Below, piece by piece: positions 27,064 through 35,828 of a stretch of 64,000 nucleotides of DNA. The position numbers were made by a program, and so were the translations under genes. The first letter of the stretch is position 1; every line of letters starts with the position of its first letter. The DNA comes from Cystobacter ferrugineus (GTDB lineage: Bacteria > Myxococcota > Myxococcia > Myxococcales > Myxococcaceae). Below the pieces are notes generated by a model. It was not told the origin of the DNA. It worked only from the letters and a program-made list of their open reading frames with translations, and searched no databases. The stretch is taken from assembly GCF_001887355.1 (NCBI RefSeq), contig NZ_MPIN01000006.1, positions 606,838 to 670,837 of the forward strand, given 5' to 3'.

Positions 27064-27693
27064 GTGAAGTGCTGGAACTGTGACAAGGAGACGGAGGGCA
27101 GCCCGTTCTGCGGCGCCTGCGGGAAGATCGCGGGCCGGATCGCCGGCACCACCCACTTCGCCGTCTTCGGCCTGCCGCCGAGCCCGGACGTGGAGCTGGC
27201 CGCCCTGGAGCGGCAATACCGGGAGCTGTCCCTGCGGCTGCACCCGGACCGCTTCGCCCAGGCCGAGGCGCGCGAGCGCCGGCTGTCGCTGGAGCAGACC
27301 ACCGCGCTCAACGAGGCCTACAAGACGCTCAAGGACGCCACCCGCCGCGCCTTCTACCTGCTCTCGCTCCACGGGGTGGACCTGGACCGCGAGGACTCCG
27401 CCGCCCAGAAGAACATGCCCCTCGAGTTCCTCGAGGAGGTGATGGAACTGCGCGAGGCGCTCGACGGGGCCATGGAGGCCAGGGACGAGGCGCGCGTCCA
27501 GGCGATGGCCCGGGACGTGGAGACGAGGCGCTCGGCGGCCCTCCAGGAGGCGGTGGAGGCGTTGCGCGTGCTGGAGAAGGGCCCCCCGGACGAGTCGGTA
27601 CTCAAAAAGGCGTCGCACGCCCTGGGACGGGTGCGGTACTTCACGCGCTTCCTCGAGCAGGTGGACGCGTTCGAGGAGGAGATGCTGGCGTGA
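27064..27693 (+). CDS. hscB: Co-chaperone HscB with N-terminal zinc-finger-like motif
   Basis: A 209-residue J-protein partner of HscA. The J domain (about 30-100) keeps the HPD triad in [10 protein letters not shown], and a C-terminal helical domain (about 120-205) binds IscU. The start is the GTG at 27064, after GAGAGGAAG. Residues 1-24 hold CWNC and CGAC pairs, a tetracysteine motif known from eukaryotic HSC20 but absent from enterobacterial HscB; the motif could bind zinc. It overlaps hscA by four bases. Confidence 0.93.
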   Translation: MKCWNCDKETEGSPFCGACGKIAGRIAGTTHFAVFGLPPSPDVELAALERQYRELSLRLHPDRFAQAEARERRLSLEQTTALNEAYKTLKDATRRAFYLLSLHGVDLDREDSAAQKNMPLEFLEEVMELREALDGAMEARDEARVQAMARDVETRRSAALQEAVEALRVLEKGPPDESVLKKASHALGRVRYFTRFLEQVDAFEEEMLA

Positions 27694-29534
27694 GCAAGAA
27701 CGGCTTCCTGCAGATTCATGACCCGCTCAAGCCCAAGGGGCACGCGGTGGGGATCGACCTGGGCACCACGAACTCGCTCGTGGCGGGTGTCATCCAGGGC
27801 AAGCCCCGCTGCCTGGTGGCGGACGAGGGCGACAGCAACCTGCTGCCCTCGGTGGTGCACTACGGACGGGACGGGGGCGTGGTGGTGGGCGCGCGCGCCC
27901 GGGGGCTCGCCGCCGAGCACCCCACGGACACCATCGTCTCCGTGAAGCGCTTCATGGGCCGCGGCCCGGATGATCCGGAGACGCGCAAGCTGGGCGCCTA
28001 CCGGTTCGCCTCCGGCGGCAAGGTGGTGCGCTTCGAGGTGGCCGGCGGCCAGCCCGTCACCCCCATCGAGGTGTCCGGAGAAATCCTCCGCGCCCTCAAG
28101 CGCCGCGCCGAGTCGCACTTCTCCGGCCGGGTGGAGCAGGCCGTCATCACCGTGCCCGCCTACTTCGATGACGCCCAGCGTCAGGCCACCAAGGACGCCG
28201 GCCGGCTCGCGGGCCTGGAGGTGCTGCGCCTGCTCAACGAGCCCACCGCCGCGGCGCTCGCCTACGGGCTCGACAAGGGCAGCCAGGGCACCTTCGCGGT
28301 GTACGACCTGGGGGGCGGCACCTTCGACATCTCCATCCTCAAGCTCGTGGACGGTGTCTTCGAGGTGAAGTCCACCGGCGGTGACTCGGCGCTCGGCGGG
28401 GATGACTTCGACCGGGCCATCGCCCAGCGCGTGCTGGAGGCGCTCGGCCAGGCCGCCCCCTCCCCCGCCCTGGTGGCCGAGGTGCTCGCCGCCTCGCGCA
28501 AGGCCAAGGAAGCCCTCACCGACAGCCCCGAGACGCTCCTCACCGTGGGCGCCCACCAGCAGACGGTGCGCCGGGCGGACGTGGAGGAGTGGATCCGCCC
28601 GCTCCTGCAGAAGACGGGCGCGGTGTGCCGCCGGGCCCTCAAGGACGCGGGCGTGACGGCCTCGGAGCTCGACGGCGTCATCCTCGTGGGCGGCTCCACC
28701 CGGGTGCCCGCCGTGCGCCGCTTCGTCGCCGAGACCTTCGGCCGCGAGCCCCTGGGCGACATCGATCCGGATCAAGTGGTGGCGCTCGGCGCCGCCATCC
28801 AGGCGGACCTGCTCACCAACGTGGACCGCCAGGACGAGGTGCTGCTGCTGGACGTCATCCCCCTGTCGCTCGGGCTGGAGACGATGGGTGGGCTCGTGGA
28901 GAAGCTCATTCCGCGCAACTCCCCCATCCCCATCGGCGCGGGCCAGGTCTTCACCACCTTCAAGGACGGGCAGACGGGCCTGGACATCCACGTGCTCCAG
29001 GGCGAGCGCGAGCTGGTGGAGGACTGCCGCAGCCTCGCGCGCTTCACCCTCAGTGGGATTCCGCCCATGACAGCCGGTATGGCCCGGGTGGAGGTGCGCT
29101 TCCAGGTGGACGCGGACGGCATCCTGTCGGTGAGCGCCAAGGAGCAGAGCACCGGCGCCACCCAGTCCATCACCGTCAAGCCCAGCCATGGCCTCACCGA
29201 CGAGGAGATCGAGCAGATGCTGCTCGACTCCATCGACAACGCGGAGGAGGACATCCAGGTGCGCCAGCTTCGCGAGCAGCGCGTGGAGGCCGAGCGCGTG
29301 CTCACCGAGGTGGAGCGGCAGCTCGGGCAGCACGCGACGCTCGTGGACGCGGCCGAGCGCCCCAGCATCGAGGCCGCCATGGCCCAGGTGCGCGAGCTGG
29401 CCCAGGGCAAGGACGCCCAGGCCCTCAAGGACGCCATCCACGCCCTGGACGAGGCGTGCAAGCCCTTCGTCGAGCGCATCATGAACCAGGCCGTGACGCA
29501 GGTCGTCGCGGGCCATTCGGTCGAGGAGTTCTGA
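27690..29534 (+). CDS. hscA: Hsp70-type chaperone HscA
   Basis: A 614-residue Hsp70 specialised for Fe-S assembly. The ATPase domain (about 1-385) has [13 protein letters not shown], the phosphate-2 motif [14 protein letters not shown] and [11 protein letters not shown]. The substrate domain (about 390-500) would bind LPPVK of IscU. A helical lid follows. The start is a GTG overlapping the hscB stop (GTGA), so translation is coupled. Length matches E. coli HscA (616). Nothing is odd in the catalytic residues. Confidence 0.95.
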   Translation: MSKNGFLQIHDPLKPKGHAVGIDLGTTNSLVAGVIQGKPRCLVADEGDSNLLPSVVHYGRDGGVVVGARARGLAAEHPTDTIVSVKRFMGRGPDDPETRKLGAYRFASGGKVVRFEVAGGQPVTPIEVSGEILRALKRRAESHFSGRVEQAVITVPAYFDDAQRQATKDAGRLAGLEVLRLLNEPTAAALAYGLDKGSQGTFAVYDLGGGTFDISILKLVDGVFEVKSTGGDSALGGDDFDRAIAQRVLEALGQAAPSPALVAEVLAASRKAKEALTDSPETLLTVGAHQQTVRRADVEEWIRPLLQKTGAVCRRALKDAGVTASELDGVILVGGSTRVPAVRRFVAETFGREPLGDIDPDQVVALGAAIQADLLTNVDRQDEVLLLDVIPLSLGLETMGGLVEKLIPRNSPIPIGAGQVFTTFKDGQTGLDIHVLQGERELVEDCRSLARFTLSGIPPMTAGMARVEVRFQVDADGILSVSAKEQSTGATQSITVKPSHGLTDEEIEQMLLDSIDNAEEDIQVRQLREQRVEAERVLTEVERQLGQHATLVDAAERPSIEAAMAQVRELAQGKDAQALKDAIHALDEACKPFVERIMNQAVTQVVAGHSVEEF

Positions 29535-29535
29535 C

Positions 29536-29913
29536 GTGCCCAAGGTCCATTTCAAGAGCCCCCTGGACGACGTCACCGTGGAAGTGTCGCCGGGGACCAC
29601 GCTGCTGGACGCCGCCGAGAAGGCCGGCGCCCAGGTCGGCCACTCCTGTGGCGGCGTCTGCGCCTGCTCCACCTGCCACGTCTGGGTGCGCAAGGGCCTC
29701 GAGTCGCTCTCCGAGCAGCGGGACGAGGAGATGGACCGGCTGGACATGGGGTTCGACGTGCGCCCCTACTCCCGCCTGTCCTGCCAGAGCGAGGTCGGCC
29801 AGGCCGAGGTGCACGTGGAAATCACCGAGGAGTCCCTCTCGGCCTATATGGACGAGAACCCCGTCGTGCGCCGCCGCCTCGAGTCCGAGGGAAAATGGCC
29901 CTTGAAGAAGTAG
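29536..29913 (+). CDS. fdx: [2Fe-2S] ferredoxin Fdx (isc type)
   Basis: A 125-residue adrenodoxin-type ferredoxin. Cluster ligands are Cys38, Cys44, Cys47 (SCGGVCACSTCHVW) and Cys83 (RLSCQSEV), the C-x5-C-x2-C...C spacing of isc ferredoxins. It supplies electrons for sulfur reduction during cluster synthesis. The GTG start lies one base after the hscA stop codon, so it is the last gene of the isc operon. A C-terminal tail of about 12 charged residues exceeds the common length. Confidence 0.94.
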   Translation: MPKVHFKSPLDDVTVEVSPGTTLLDAAEKAGAQVGHSCGGVCACSTCHVWVRKGLESLSEQRDEEMDRLDMGFDVRPYSRLSCQSEVGQAEVHVEITEESLSAYMDENPVVRRRLESEGKWPLKK

Positions 29914-29927
29914 GTTGAAACAACTGC

Positions 29928-29956
29928 TTGACGGGGACGGTTCAGGCATCTATACA
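29928..29956 (+). promoter_or_regulatory. Promoter of the tRNA-Leu gene
   Basis: TTGACG and TATACA with a 17-base spacer, beginning just after the fdx stop codon and about 60 bases before the tRNA. Both hexamers and spacing are close to the housekeeping consensus. Confidence 0.7.
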
Positions 29957-30015
29957 CCGCCCCCGTCGACGCAACGCACCGCCGAGACGCCGCAGCGATG
30001 CAGCAGCAGCCACCT

Positions 30016-30099
30016 GCCCAGGTGGTGGAATTGGTAGACACACTAGATTCAGGGTCTAGCGCCTGCAAGGGCATGGAGGTTCGAGTCCTCTCCTGGGCA
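30016..30099 (+). tRNA. tRNA-Leu (anticodon CAG)
   Basis: An 84-base class II tRNA. The acceptor arm pairs GCCCAGG with CCTGGGC, with discriminator A. The anticodon stem is CTAGA/TCTAG around TTCAGGG, giving anticodon CAG for CUG codons. The T arm contains GTTCGAGTC, and a long variable arm marks leucine. CCA is not encoded. It has its own promoter and terminator. Confidence 0.95.
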
Positions 30100-30107
30100 C
30101 TGAAGAA

Positions 30108-30142
30108 GGCCCCGACTGAAAAGTCGGGGCCTTTTTCTTTTT
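30108..30142 (+). terminator. Rho-independent terminator of tRNA-Leu
   Basis: A perfect ten-base stem, GGCCCCGACT with AGTCGGGGCC, a GAAA loop and TTTTTCTTTTT. It ends the tRNA transcript and lies at the end of the convergent flippase gene. Confidence 0.95.
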
Positions 30143-30149
30143 CCGCCCC

Positions 30150-31232
30150 TCACGCGGGGCTGTGTACCGGCTCCACGGCCTCGTGGGCCATGTGGCCCGC
30201 CGCCTCGCGCGCCAGGCTGCCGCCCCGGCGCAGGTCCTTGATGCGGATGCCGCGCACGCGCACGGACACGGCCCCCAGGGACACCTGGCTGAGCAGCGTG
30301 CCCAGGTGGGTGAGCGCCGCGAAGGCCGCGGCGTCCTCGGCCGACGCCCCCAGGCTGCGCGCCGCCCAGCTCGTGACGAAGTAGTAGATGCCCATGCCCG
30401 CCGGCACGCCCGGCAGGCTCTGGCCCAGGGCAATGGCCGCCAGGACGATGGTGCCGGCGAAGAGCCCCCCGGAGATGCCCAGGCCCCGCAGGGCCAGCCC
30501 GTAGGCCAGCGCGGGCGCCAGGACGGGCCCCACGGAGAAGAACAGCGCGCGGGCCATGCCCCGGAAGCTGCGCGCGGTGCCCAGGCCCTCGGACACGTGC
30601 CCCAGCAGGTGGCGCACCCGGGGCAGCCGGTTGCGCCTGCCCAGCGCCCGGGCGAGCGGCAGCGCGTAATGGGCCAGCAGCACCACCAGCACCACCAGGC
30701 CCACGCACGCGCCCACGGCGATGCGCAGCGGTCCGGAGAACTCCGCCATCTTCTCCCCGAAGGGCCCCAGGAAGGACAGGGCCACCAGCCCCATGAGCGC
30801 CGCGAACTCCAGCAGCTTGCACACCGCCACCGAGCCCAGGGCCTGGAGGAAGGGAATGCGCTGGGTGCGCGACAGGAGGAAGCAGCGGATGAACTCCCCC
30901 AGCTTCCCGGGCAGCGCGTTGTGGGTGAAGGCGCCGATGGCCACCAGGTGGTAGCGCTCGCGCAGCGGCACGGGCTTGCTCAGCGTCGTCTGCCACTGCA
31001 CGGCCCGCAGGGGGAGGATGGACGCGGACAGCAGGAGGAAGGGGATGAGCCAGGGCAGGTGCCCGGGCAGATCCTCGATGAAGCCCTCCAGCGAGAAGCG
31101 TGGAATGAGCAGGGGGCCCGGTCCGAAATTCCACCGGAAGAAGGCGCTGGAGATGAGGAACACGGACAGCACCGCGCCCACCAACACCGCCAACACCTTC
31201 AGCAACGTGCGGCCCCCTGCCCCTTTCTTCAT
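30150..31232 (-). CDS. Flippase-like membrane protein (LPG-synthase TM domain family)
   Basis: A 360-residue inner-membrane protein with about eight helices, matching the transmembrane module of lysylphosphatidylglycerol synthases and YbhN/UPF0104 proteins. Conserved blocks include HNALPGKLGEFIRCFLLSR, VAVCKLLEF and the glycine-rich LPGVPAGMGIYYFV. Related modules flip lipids across the membrane. There is no catalytic aminoacyl-transfer domain. The start overlaps the stop of the upstream phosphoesterase gene by four bases, so the two are coupled and probably act on the same lipid or glycan. Confidence 0.8.
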   Translation of the reverse strand: MKKGAGGRTLLKVLAVLVGAVLSVFLISSAFFRWNFGPGPLLIPRFSLEGFIEDLPGHLPWLIPFLLLSASILPLRAVQWQTTLSKPVPLRERYHLVAIGAFTHNALPGKLGEFIRCFLLSRTQRIPFLQALGSVAVCKLLEFAALMGLVALSFLGPFGEKMAEFSGPLRIAVGACVGLVVLVVLLAHYALPLARALGRRNRLPRVRHLLGHVSEGLGTARSFRGMARALFFSVGPVLAPALAYGLALRGLGISGGLFAGTIVLAAIALGQSLPGVPAGMGIYYFVTSWAARSLGASAEDAAAFAALTHLGTLLSQVSLGAVSVRVRGIRIKDLRRGGSLAREAAGHMAHEAVEPVHSPA

Positions 31233-32815
31233 GACGCCGCGACCTCCACCAGCGACCGGCGCCCCTCTCGGTAGACGCTCGACAGCCGATCATGCAGTTG
31301 AGTGCAGTGGCTCATCGCGGACAGGTCCACCGGCAGCTCGCGCGGCCAGCAGATGACGCTGTTGGTCTCCGTGCGCGTGAGCCCTCCGTGCGAGCCGAAC
31401 TCCCAGGCGAAGCCCACCGTGCCGCCCTTGGAGACCGCCTGGCCGAAGAGCACCAGATCGCCCGCGGTGGGCATGTGGGGCAGCTCGCGCAGGTAGTCCG
31501 CCACCGCGCGGCGCGAGAACTCCGAGGACAGGGGCGCGCTGTCGATTTCGTGCGCCTGGTACACCTGCCCCCCGATGATGGCCACCGCCTTGTCCCGGCG
31601 GCGCACCGCCACGATGCCCAGGTCCGGATGGCGGATGGCCCGGCCGAGCACCTCCGGGAAGCGCGCCACGAGCTGCGCGGCCTCCAGCGGCTCGCGCCGC
31701 CGCGTCAGGTACACGTGCGAGAAGTTGCCGGACTCGACCACCACCGGCTCCTCGGGCGCACTCAGGGACACCTGCGCGGGGAGCGGACGGCCGTCGAGCA
31801 GCGCCCGGCGCACGTCCTCGGACAGCGGCAGGGGCGCCCCCTCCAACAGGAGCTTCTCCAGGCGCTTGCCGGTGCGCCGCTCGATGGCGTCGCTGTCCAC
31901 GTGGCCATGGTCCGTGAGGAAGACGATGTCGTAGCCGGGCTCCACCGTCCTGGACACGGCGTAGAGCTCGGCGAGGTAGGAATCCACGCGCCGCAGTTCC
32001 GTGAGCGCCTGCTCCGAGCGGGGACCGCGGCGGTGGGCCACCTCGTCGTAGTTGCCATAAACGAGGTAGATGGCGGGCACGCCCCGGATCATGTCCACCA
32101 TGGCCTTGGTGTGGGCGAAGCTCCACCCGAGCCGCTGCAGGAAGACACGGCTGACGAGGTAGCTCTGCTCGTGGCGCCAGTCGCGCTGCATCCGCGCCCA
32201 CCGGTACACCTCGCGGAAGGAGTTCCACGCGTCCTTGCCGAGCGAGCGCAGGTACGGCAGGGGCTTTTGCGTGCGCCCCGTCAGCACGCCCTCGAACTCG
32301 TACTTGAAGCTGCGCAGCATCGTCTTGTAGCTGGCCACCGTGCTCATGCACAGCCGGTTGCGGGCCTCGGCGCGGAAGAGCGCGAAGTAGGCATGGCCCC
32401 CCTCGGACAGCAGGCTCGTGCCCGAGCTGCGCCCCAGCCGCGACTCGATGGCGAGCGCGTCCACCGGGGTGTTCATCTGCACCTTGCGCCCCAGCTCCCG
32501 GTCGAACCAGCTATAGGCCGGCAGGTTGGGATGGCGGATGCCATAGAGCAGCCCCGCCTGGAAGAAGGGCGTGGAGGCGGGCGAGCCCCAGAAGGCATCA
32601 TCCATGGCGTAGGCGCCCGAGGTGACGAGCCTGGAGAAGAACGGCATCTGTCCGGTGCGGACGGCGTCCTCCAGGTGAGCCTTGGGCACGCCATCCAGGT
32701 GGACGATGAGCAGCTTGCGTTGACGTGAATCCGACAAAGGGCCCAGCTTCGAGCCGACTCGGCGCACGTACTCGCGGGCCCACGTCTGCAATTGCGGGTT
32801 GATGACTTCGTTCAC
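31229..32815 (-). CDS. Alkaline-phosphatase-fold phosphoesterase
   Basis: A 528-residue protein of the type I phosphodiesterase/alkaline phosphatase superfamily. Metal-ligand regions are LLIVHLDGVPKAH at the N-terminus, YGNYDEVAHRRGP, FLTDHGHVDSD and FGSHGGLTRTE near the C-terminus. The nucleophile is probably a Ser/Thr in WGSPASTPFFQ. A GTG at 32815 with GAGGGG upstream is the likely start; no signal peptide is seen. It is translationally coupled to the flippase-like gene. Cleavage of a phospho-headgroup is the best inference. The frame stays open upstream only because it is antisense to the barrel gene. Confidence 0.8.
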   Translation of the reverse strand: MNEVINPQLQTWAREYVRRVGSKLGPLSDSRQRKLLIVHLDGVPKAHLEDAVRTGQMPFFSRLVTSGAYAMDDAFWGSPASTPFFQAGLLYGIRHPNLPAYSWFDRELGRKVQMNTPVDALAIESRLGRSSGTSLLSEGGHAYFALFRAEARNRLCMSTVASYKTMLRSFKYEFEGVLTGRTQKPLPYLRSLGKDAWNSFREVYRWARMQRDWRHEQSYLVSRVFLQRLGWSFAHTKAMVDMIRGVPAIYLVYGNYDEVAHRRGPRSEQALTELRRVDSYLAELYAVSRTVEPGYDIVFLTDHGHVDSDAIERRTGKRLEKLLLEGAPLPLSEDVRRALLDGRPLPAQVSLSAPEEPVVVESGNFSHVYLTRRREPLEAAQLVARFPEVLGRAIRHPDLGIVAVRRRDKAVAIIGGQVYQAHEIDSAPLSSEFSRRAVADYLRELPHMPTAGDLVLFGQAVSKGGTVGFAWEFGSHGGLTRTETNSVICWPRELPVDLSAMSHCTQLHDRLSSVYREGRRSLVEVAAS

Positions 32816-32977
32816 GGTTTCGTTTCCCCTCCCCGGCCGGAAAGATGTGCACGAAGGGAGCCACCAGCCGTGCGGACCGGGGTGCATTGAAAGCTCAGCC
32901 GCAGAGCAGCCAGACAGACAGGCCATGGCGAGCGGGTAATAGTCCCCATCACCCTGGGCATGGCACCTTGAGTTGGC

Positions 32978-34144
32978 ATGCTTTCGACCGCGCTGCTGCT
33001 GACAACGCTGGCCACGGCCCCCGCTTCCGCAACCGCTTCCCCGCTCGAGGCGCCCGTCCAGAAGGAGAAGGGCGCGGACGCCATCGTGGTGCCCCTGGTG
33101 AGCTACAACTCCGACCTGGGCTTCACCTATGGCGGCGTGGCGGGCGCCTATCTGTACTCGCCGGGCTATGTGCCCTACCGGCATGCCATCGCCATCCAGG
33201 CGATGTTCACCAGCCGGGGACAGCAGAACCACTACCTGCGCTACGACGGGCCGCGGCTCATCGGGCCCATGCGCCTGGAGCTGCGCCTGGAGTACCGGCG
33301 CGAGCTGCTCAGCCCCTTCTACGGCGCGGGCAACGTGTCCGCGCAGGACTTCCGCGGCAACGAGAACCAGGAGCGCTTCAACTACAAGAAGGGCTCGCCC
33401 GGCGCGTGGATGCGCCTGCGCGGCCGGCCCCTCGGCGAGAGCCACCCCTTGCAGACGTACGTGGGCTACGCGTGGCGCTACACCGAGGTGTCCCCCTTCG
33501 AGTTCTCGGTGCTCAATGAGCTCAAGCCCGTGGGCATCGAGGGCGGGCCCACCGGCCAGGTGTCCGCGGGAGTGATGTGGGACACGCGAGACAACGAGTC
33601 GGATCCCGTGCGCGGCGGCGTGGAGGAGCTGAGCGTGCGCGTGTCGGGCACCGCCACGGGCAGCCGCTACCAGTACGGGGGCATCACGCTGAGCGAGAAG
33701 CGCTTCTGGCAGCTCGGCTCGAGGGTGGTGCTCGCCCAGCGGCTGACGCTGGACGCGCTGTTTGGCGAGGTGCCCTTCTTCGAGTGGGTGAACACGGGCG
33801 GCGTGAGCGTCTCGGAAGGCATTGGCGGCATGAGCAGCGTGCGCGGCATCGAGCGCAACCGGTTCGCGGGCAACGTCAAGGCGTTCTCCAACACGGAGCT
33901 GCGCGTGCGCGCCTTCGACTTCCAGCTCTTCGGCGCGCCGGTCTACACGGGCGGCGTGGCCTTCGTGGACGTGGGCCGCGTGTGGCACCCGGGCGTGACG
34001 GACGGCCCCTGGTGGATGTTGCATCCGGGCGTGGGGGCGGGCCTGCGCGTGGCCCGGCGCGCGGCCGTGGTGCGCTTCGACTGGGCCATGTCCCCGGAGA
34101 CGCTCCGCCACCGCGTGTACATCAACTTCGGCCACATGTTCTGA
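32978..34144 (+). CDS. BamA/TamA-type outer-membrane beta-barrel protein
   Basis: A 388-residue protein with a signal peptide (cleavage near residue 20) and then a barrel of alternating strands with aromatic belts, ending in F (NFGHMF), the outer-membrane insertion signature. The middle blocks VMWDTRDNESDPVRGG and GIGGMSSVRGIERNRF correspond to the Omp85 surface-antigen domain, including the VRG/Y-type lid motif. No POTRA domains are present, so it is a short, barrel-only member. Role unknown; surface lipoprotein or lipid export are possibilities. It is divergent from the phosphoesterase gene. Confidence 0.8.
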   Translation: MLSTALLLTTLATAPASATASPLEAPVQKEKGADAIVVPLVSYNSDLGFTYGGVAGAYLYSPGYVPYRHAIAIQAMFTSRGQQNHYLRYDGPRLIGPMRLELRLEYRRELLSPFYGAGNVSAQDFRGNENQERFNYKKGSPGAWMRLRGRPLGESHPLQTYVGYAWRYTEVSPFEFSVLNELKPVGIEGGPTGQVSAGVMWDTRDNESDPVRGGVEELSVRVSGTATGSRYQYGGITLSEKRFWQLGSRVVLAQRLTLDALFGEVPFFEWVNTGGVSVSEGIGGMSSVRGIERNRFAGNVKAFSNTELRVRAFDFQLFGAPVYTGGVAFVDVGRVWHPGVTDGPWWMLHPGVGAGLRVARRAAVVRFDWAMSPETLRHRVYINFGHMF

Positions 34145-34267
34145 ACCCCGCCTCTCTCGAGACGGGGCGGTATCGGAAGAACAAGATTCGCAATGGGGGA
34201 GAAATCACCCGGAAACATGCGGCACCGACACTGGCGAGCGTCGAATCAACACCCCAGGAGGTAGCCC

Positions 34268-34666
34268 ATGCGTCGGTCCATCCCCCTTCACACCGTGCTC
34301 GCCGTGGCGGCATCGCTGGTCTCCGCGTCGGTGCTCGCACAGCCCCCGCATCGGCGAGGCCCTCCTCCCGAGGCCATCCAGGCCTGCGCCGCCAAGAGCC
34401 AGGGCGCCACCTGCACCATCGACTTCCCGGACCGCCAGCTCGAGGGCACCTGCGAGTCGCACCATGGAGAAGCCCTCGCCTGCCGGCCGGCGCGTCCTCC
34501 CGGTCCTCCTCCCGAGGCCCTCGCGGCCTGCTCCGGTCTCCAGGAGGGCGAGGCCTGCACGGTGACGCTCCACGACAGGCAGCTCCAGGGCCAGTGCCAC
34601 ACCGGCCCGGATCAACAGCGCGCCTGCCACCCCGAGCGCCACCACCGGGGACACCCTCCGGAATAG
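34268..34666 (+). CDS. Small secreted protein with two cysteine repeats
   Basis: A 132-residue exported protein. After a signal peptide ending SVLAQ there are two copies of a unit of about 50 residues: PPPEAIQACAAKSQGATCTI...DRQLEGTC and PPPEALAACSGLQEGEACTV...DRQLQGQC, each with four cysteines and a C-x-P ending. Each unit likely folds with two disulfides. The tail is His/Pro rich. The GGAGGTAGCCC ribosome site is excellent. I know of no function; similar small repeat proteins occur in proteobacterial secretomes. Confidence 0.7.
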   Translation: MRRSIPLHTVLAVAASLVSASVLAQPPHRRGPPPEAIQACAAKSQGATCTIDFPDRQLEGTCESHHGEALACRPARPPGPPPEALAACSGLQEGEACTVTLHDRQLQGQCHTGPDQQRACHPERHHRGHPPE

Positions 34667-34670
34667 GGGG

Positions 34671-35135
34671 CTACGGAGAGACAGCGGGCGTCACGGGCTC
34701 GCCCTGGCGGAAGCGCGCCTCCGGGCCCGGACCCACGTACACCTGCACGGAGCGGAAGCGCGGCGTGCTCTCGGCCACCCGGGCCGAGTGGCGCAGGCCC
34801 GCGGGGATGTAGACGGCATCGCCCTGGCGCACGGACATCGTCTGTCCCTCGATGGTCATCTCCGCCCCGCCCTCCTCCACGTAGAGCATCTCCACGCTGT
34901 CCGCGTGGACGTGCTCGGGCACCGTGCCTCCTCCCTGGAGCTCCAACACGCCCATCGAGGCGGCACGGGCGCCGGTCTCCTCGTTGAGGAGCAACAGCGC
35001 GGTGCCCTTGCCCTGGGCGATGCGGAAGGTGGGGGCGCGCGCGCCGTCCACCACGTAGCGCACGGGTTGGTTGGAGGAGACGCGGGCACAGCCCACGCCC
35101 ACACACAGCAAGGCCGACAGAAGCGCGGTGCGCAT
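34671..35135 (-). CDS. Cupin-domain lipoprotein
   Basis: A 154-residue exported protein. The second of two adjacent ATGs is used because GGAGG is four bases before it. The signal peptide ends VGVGC, a lipobox. The mature part is a cupin: motif 1 is PEHVHADSVEMLYVEEGGAEM and motif 2 is VYIPAGLRHSARV, with His, His, Glu and His as metal ligands. A metal-dependent enzyme or sensor in the envelope is likely. It runs in the same direction as the cytochrome gene 18 bases upstream, so they are probably one transcript. Confidence 0.8.
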   Translation of the reverse strand: MRTALLSALLCVGVGCARVSSNQPVRYVVDGARAPTFRIAQGKGTALLLLNEETGARAASMGVLELQGGGTVPEHVHADSVEMLYVEEGGAEMTIEGQTMSVRQGDAVYIPAGLRHSARVAESTPRFRSVQVYVGPGPEARFRQGEPVTPAVSP

Positions 35136-35152
35136 CATTCCTCCGTTCCGGC

Positions 35153-35689
35153 TCACCGGTGGTTGAGATACGTCGAGTGACACGCCACGCACGTCTCCAC
35201 GAGACGTCCGTAGCTCTCCGCGAGCGCCTTGTCGTCCCGCTTCTCCGCGGCCTCGCTCACGGCACGGGCGCGCAGGCGGGCCTCATCCTGGAGGACGAAG
35301 AAACGCTCGGGCAGCAGCGCGTTGAGATCCGCCTCGCCACCGGGCAGCGGCCGGATGATCCGGGGCTCGGCGGAGATGTGTTTGGCCGCGGCGCGCGCGA
35401 CGTCGTACTGGAGCAACGTCACGCCATACATGAGATCGCGCGCGTCCTGGCCGTGCCGCTCCATCTTCTGGCGCAGCAGGGACCGGGCCTGCTCGGGCAG
35501 ATAGTCCGGCTTGCCCAACGAGGAGGGTGGCGACTCCTTGGCGGCCTCGGCCTTGGGCTTGTCCGCCTTGGGCTTCTTGGACGGGGCGGCCTTCTGGGGC
35601 TCGGGCTCCGCGGCGAGGGCGTGGAAGGAGAAACCCGCGGACAGGAAGCCCACGAGCACGAGGGGGATGCGTAGAGGAGTGTTCTTCAT
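35153..35689 (-). CDS. Exported c-type cytochrome (CxxCH near C-terminus)
   Basis: A 178-residue protein. The signal peptide ends HALAA and is followed by a Lys/Pro/Ala-rich linker. The fold is helical and carries one heme motif, CVACHSTYL, close to the C-terminus, as in cytochrome c-prime-like four-helix proteins. It may bind small ligands or carry electrons. Its start at 35689 is the only ATG followed by a credible signal peptide. It is first in a two-gene unit with the cupin lipoprotein. Confidence 0.75.
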   Translation of the reverse strand: MKNTPLRIPLVLVGFLSAGFSFHALAAEPEPQKAAPSKKPKADKPKAEAAKESPPSSLGKPDYLPEQARSLLRQKMERHGQDARDLMYGVTLLQYDVARAAAKHISAEPRIIRPLPGGEADLNALLPERFFVLQDEARLRARAVSEAAEKRDDKALAESYGRLVETCVACHSTYLNHR

Positions 35690-35828
35690 CGAATGGACTC
35701 GCCGGCCGAGATGCGCATGGAGGCTGCTCACCCACTTCCAGGATCAGTCCTGGCCGCGCGGAAAGCAATGCGGAGCCTCAGTGGCCGCCGTGCCGGGGAA
35801 GTGCTAACGACGCGCCCCGGAGGAAGGC

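Noticed and set aside
32816..34135. Upstream extension of the phosphoesterase frame on the minus strand, opposite the barrel gene
   Set aside because: It has His/Ala/Arg-rich composition typical of antisense to a GC-rich gene, and the barrel protein on the other strand has a signal peptide and family motifs.
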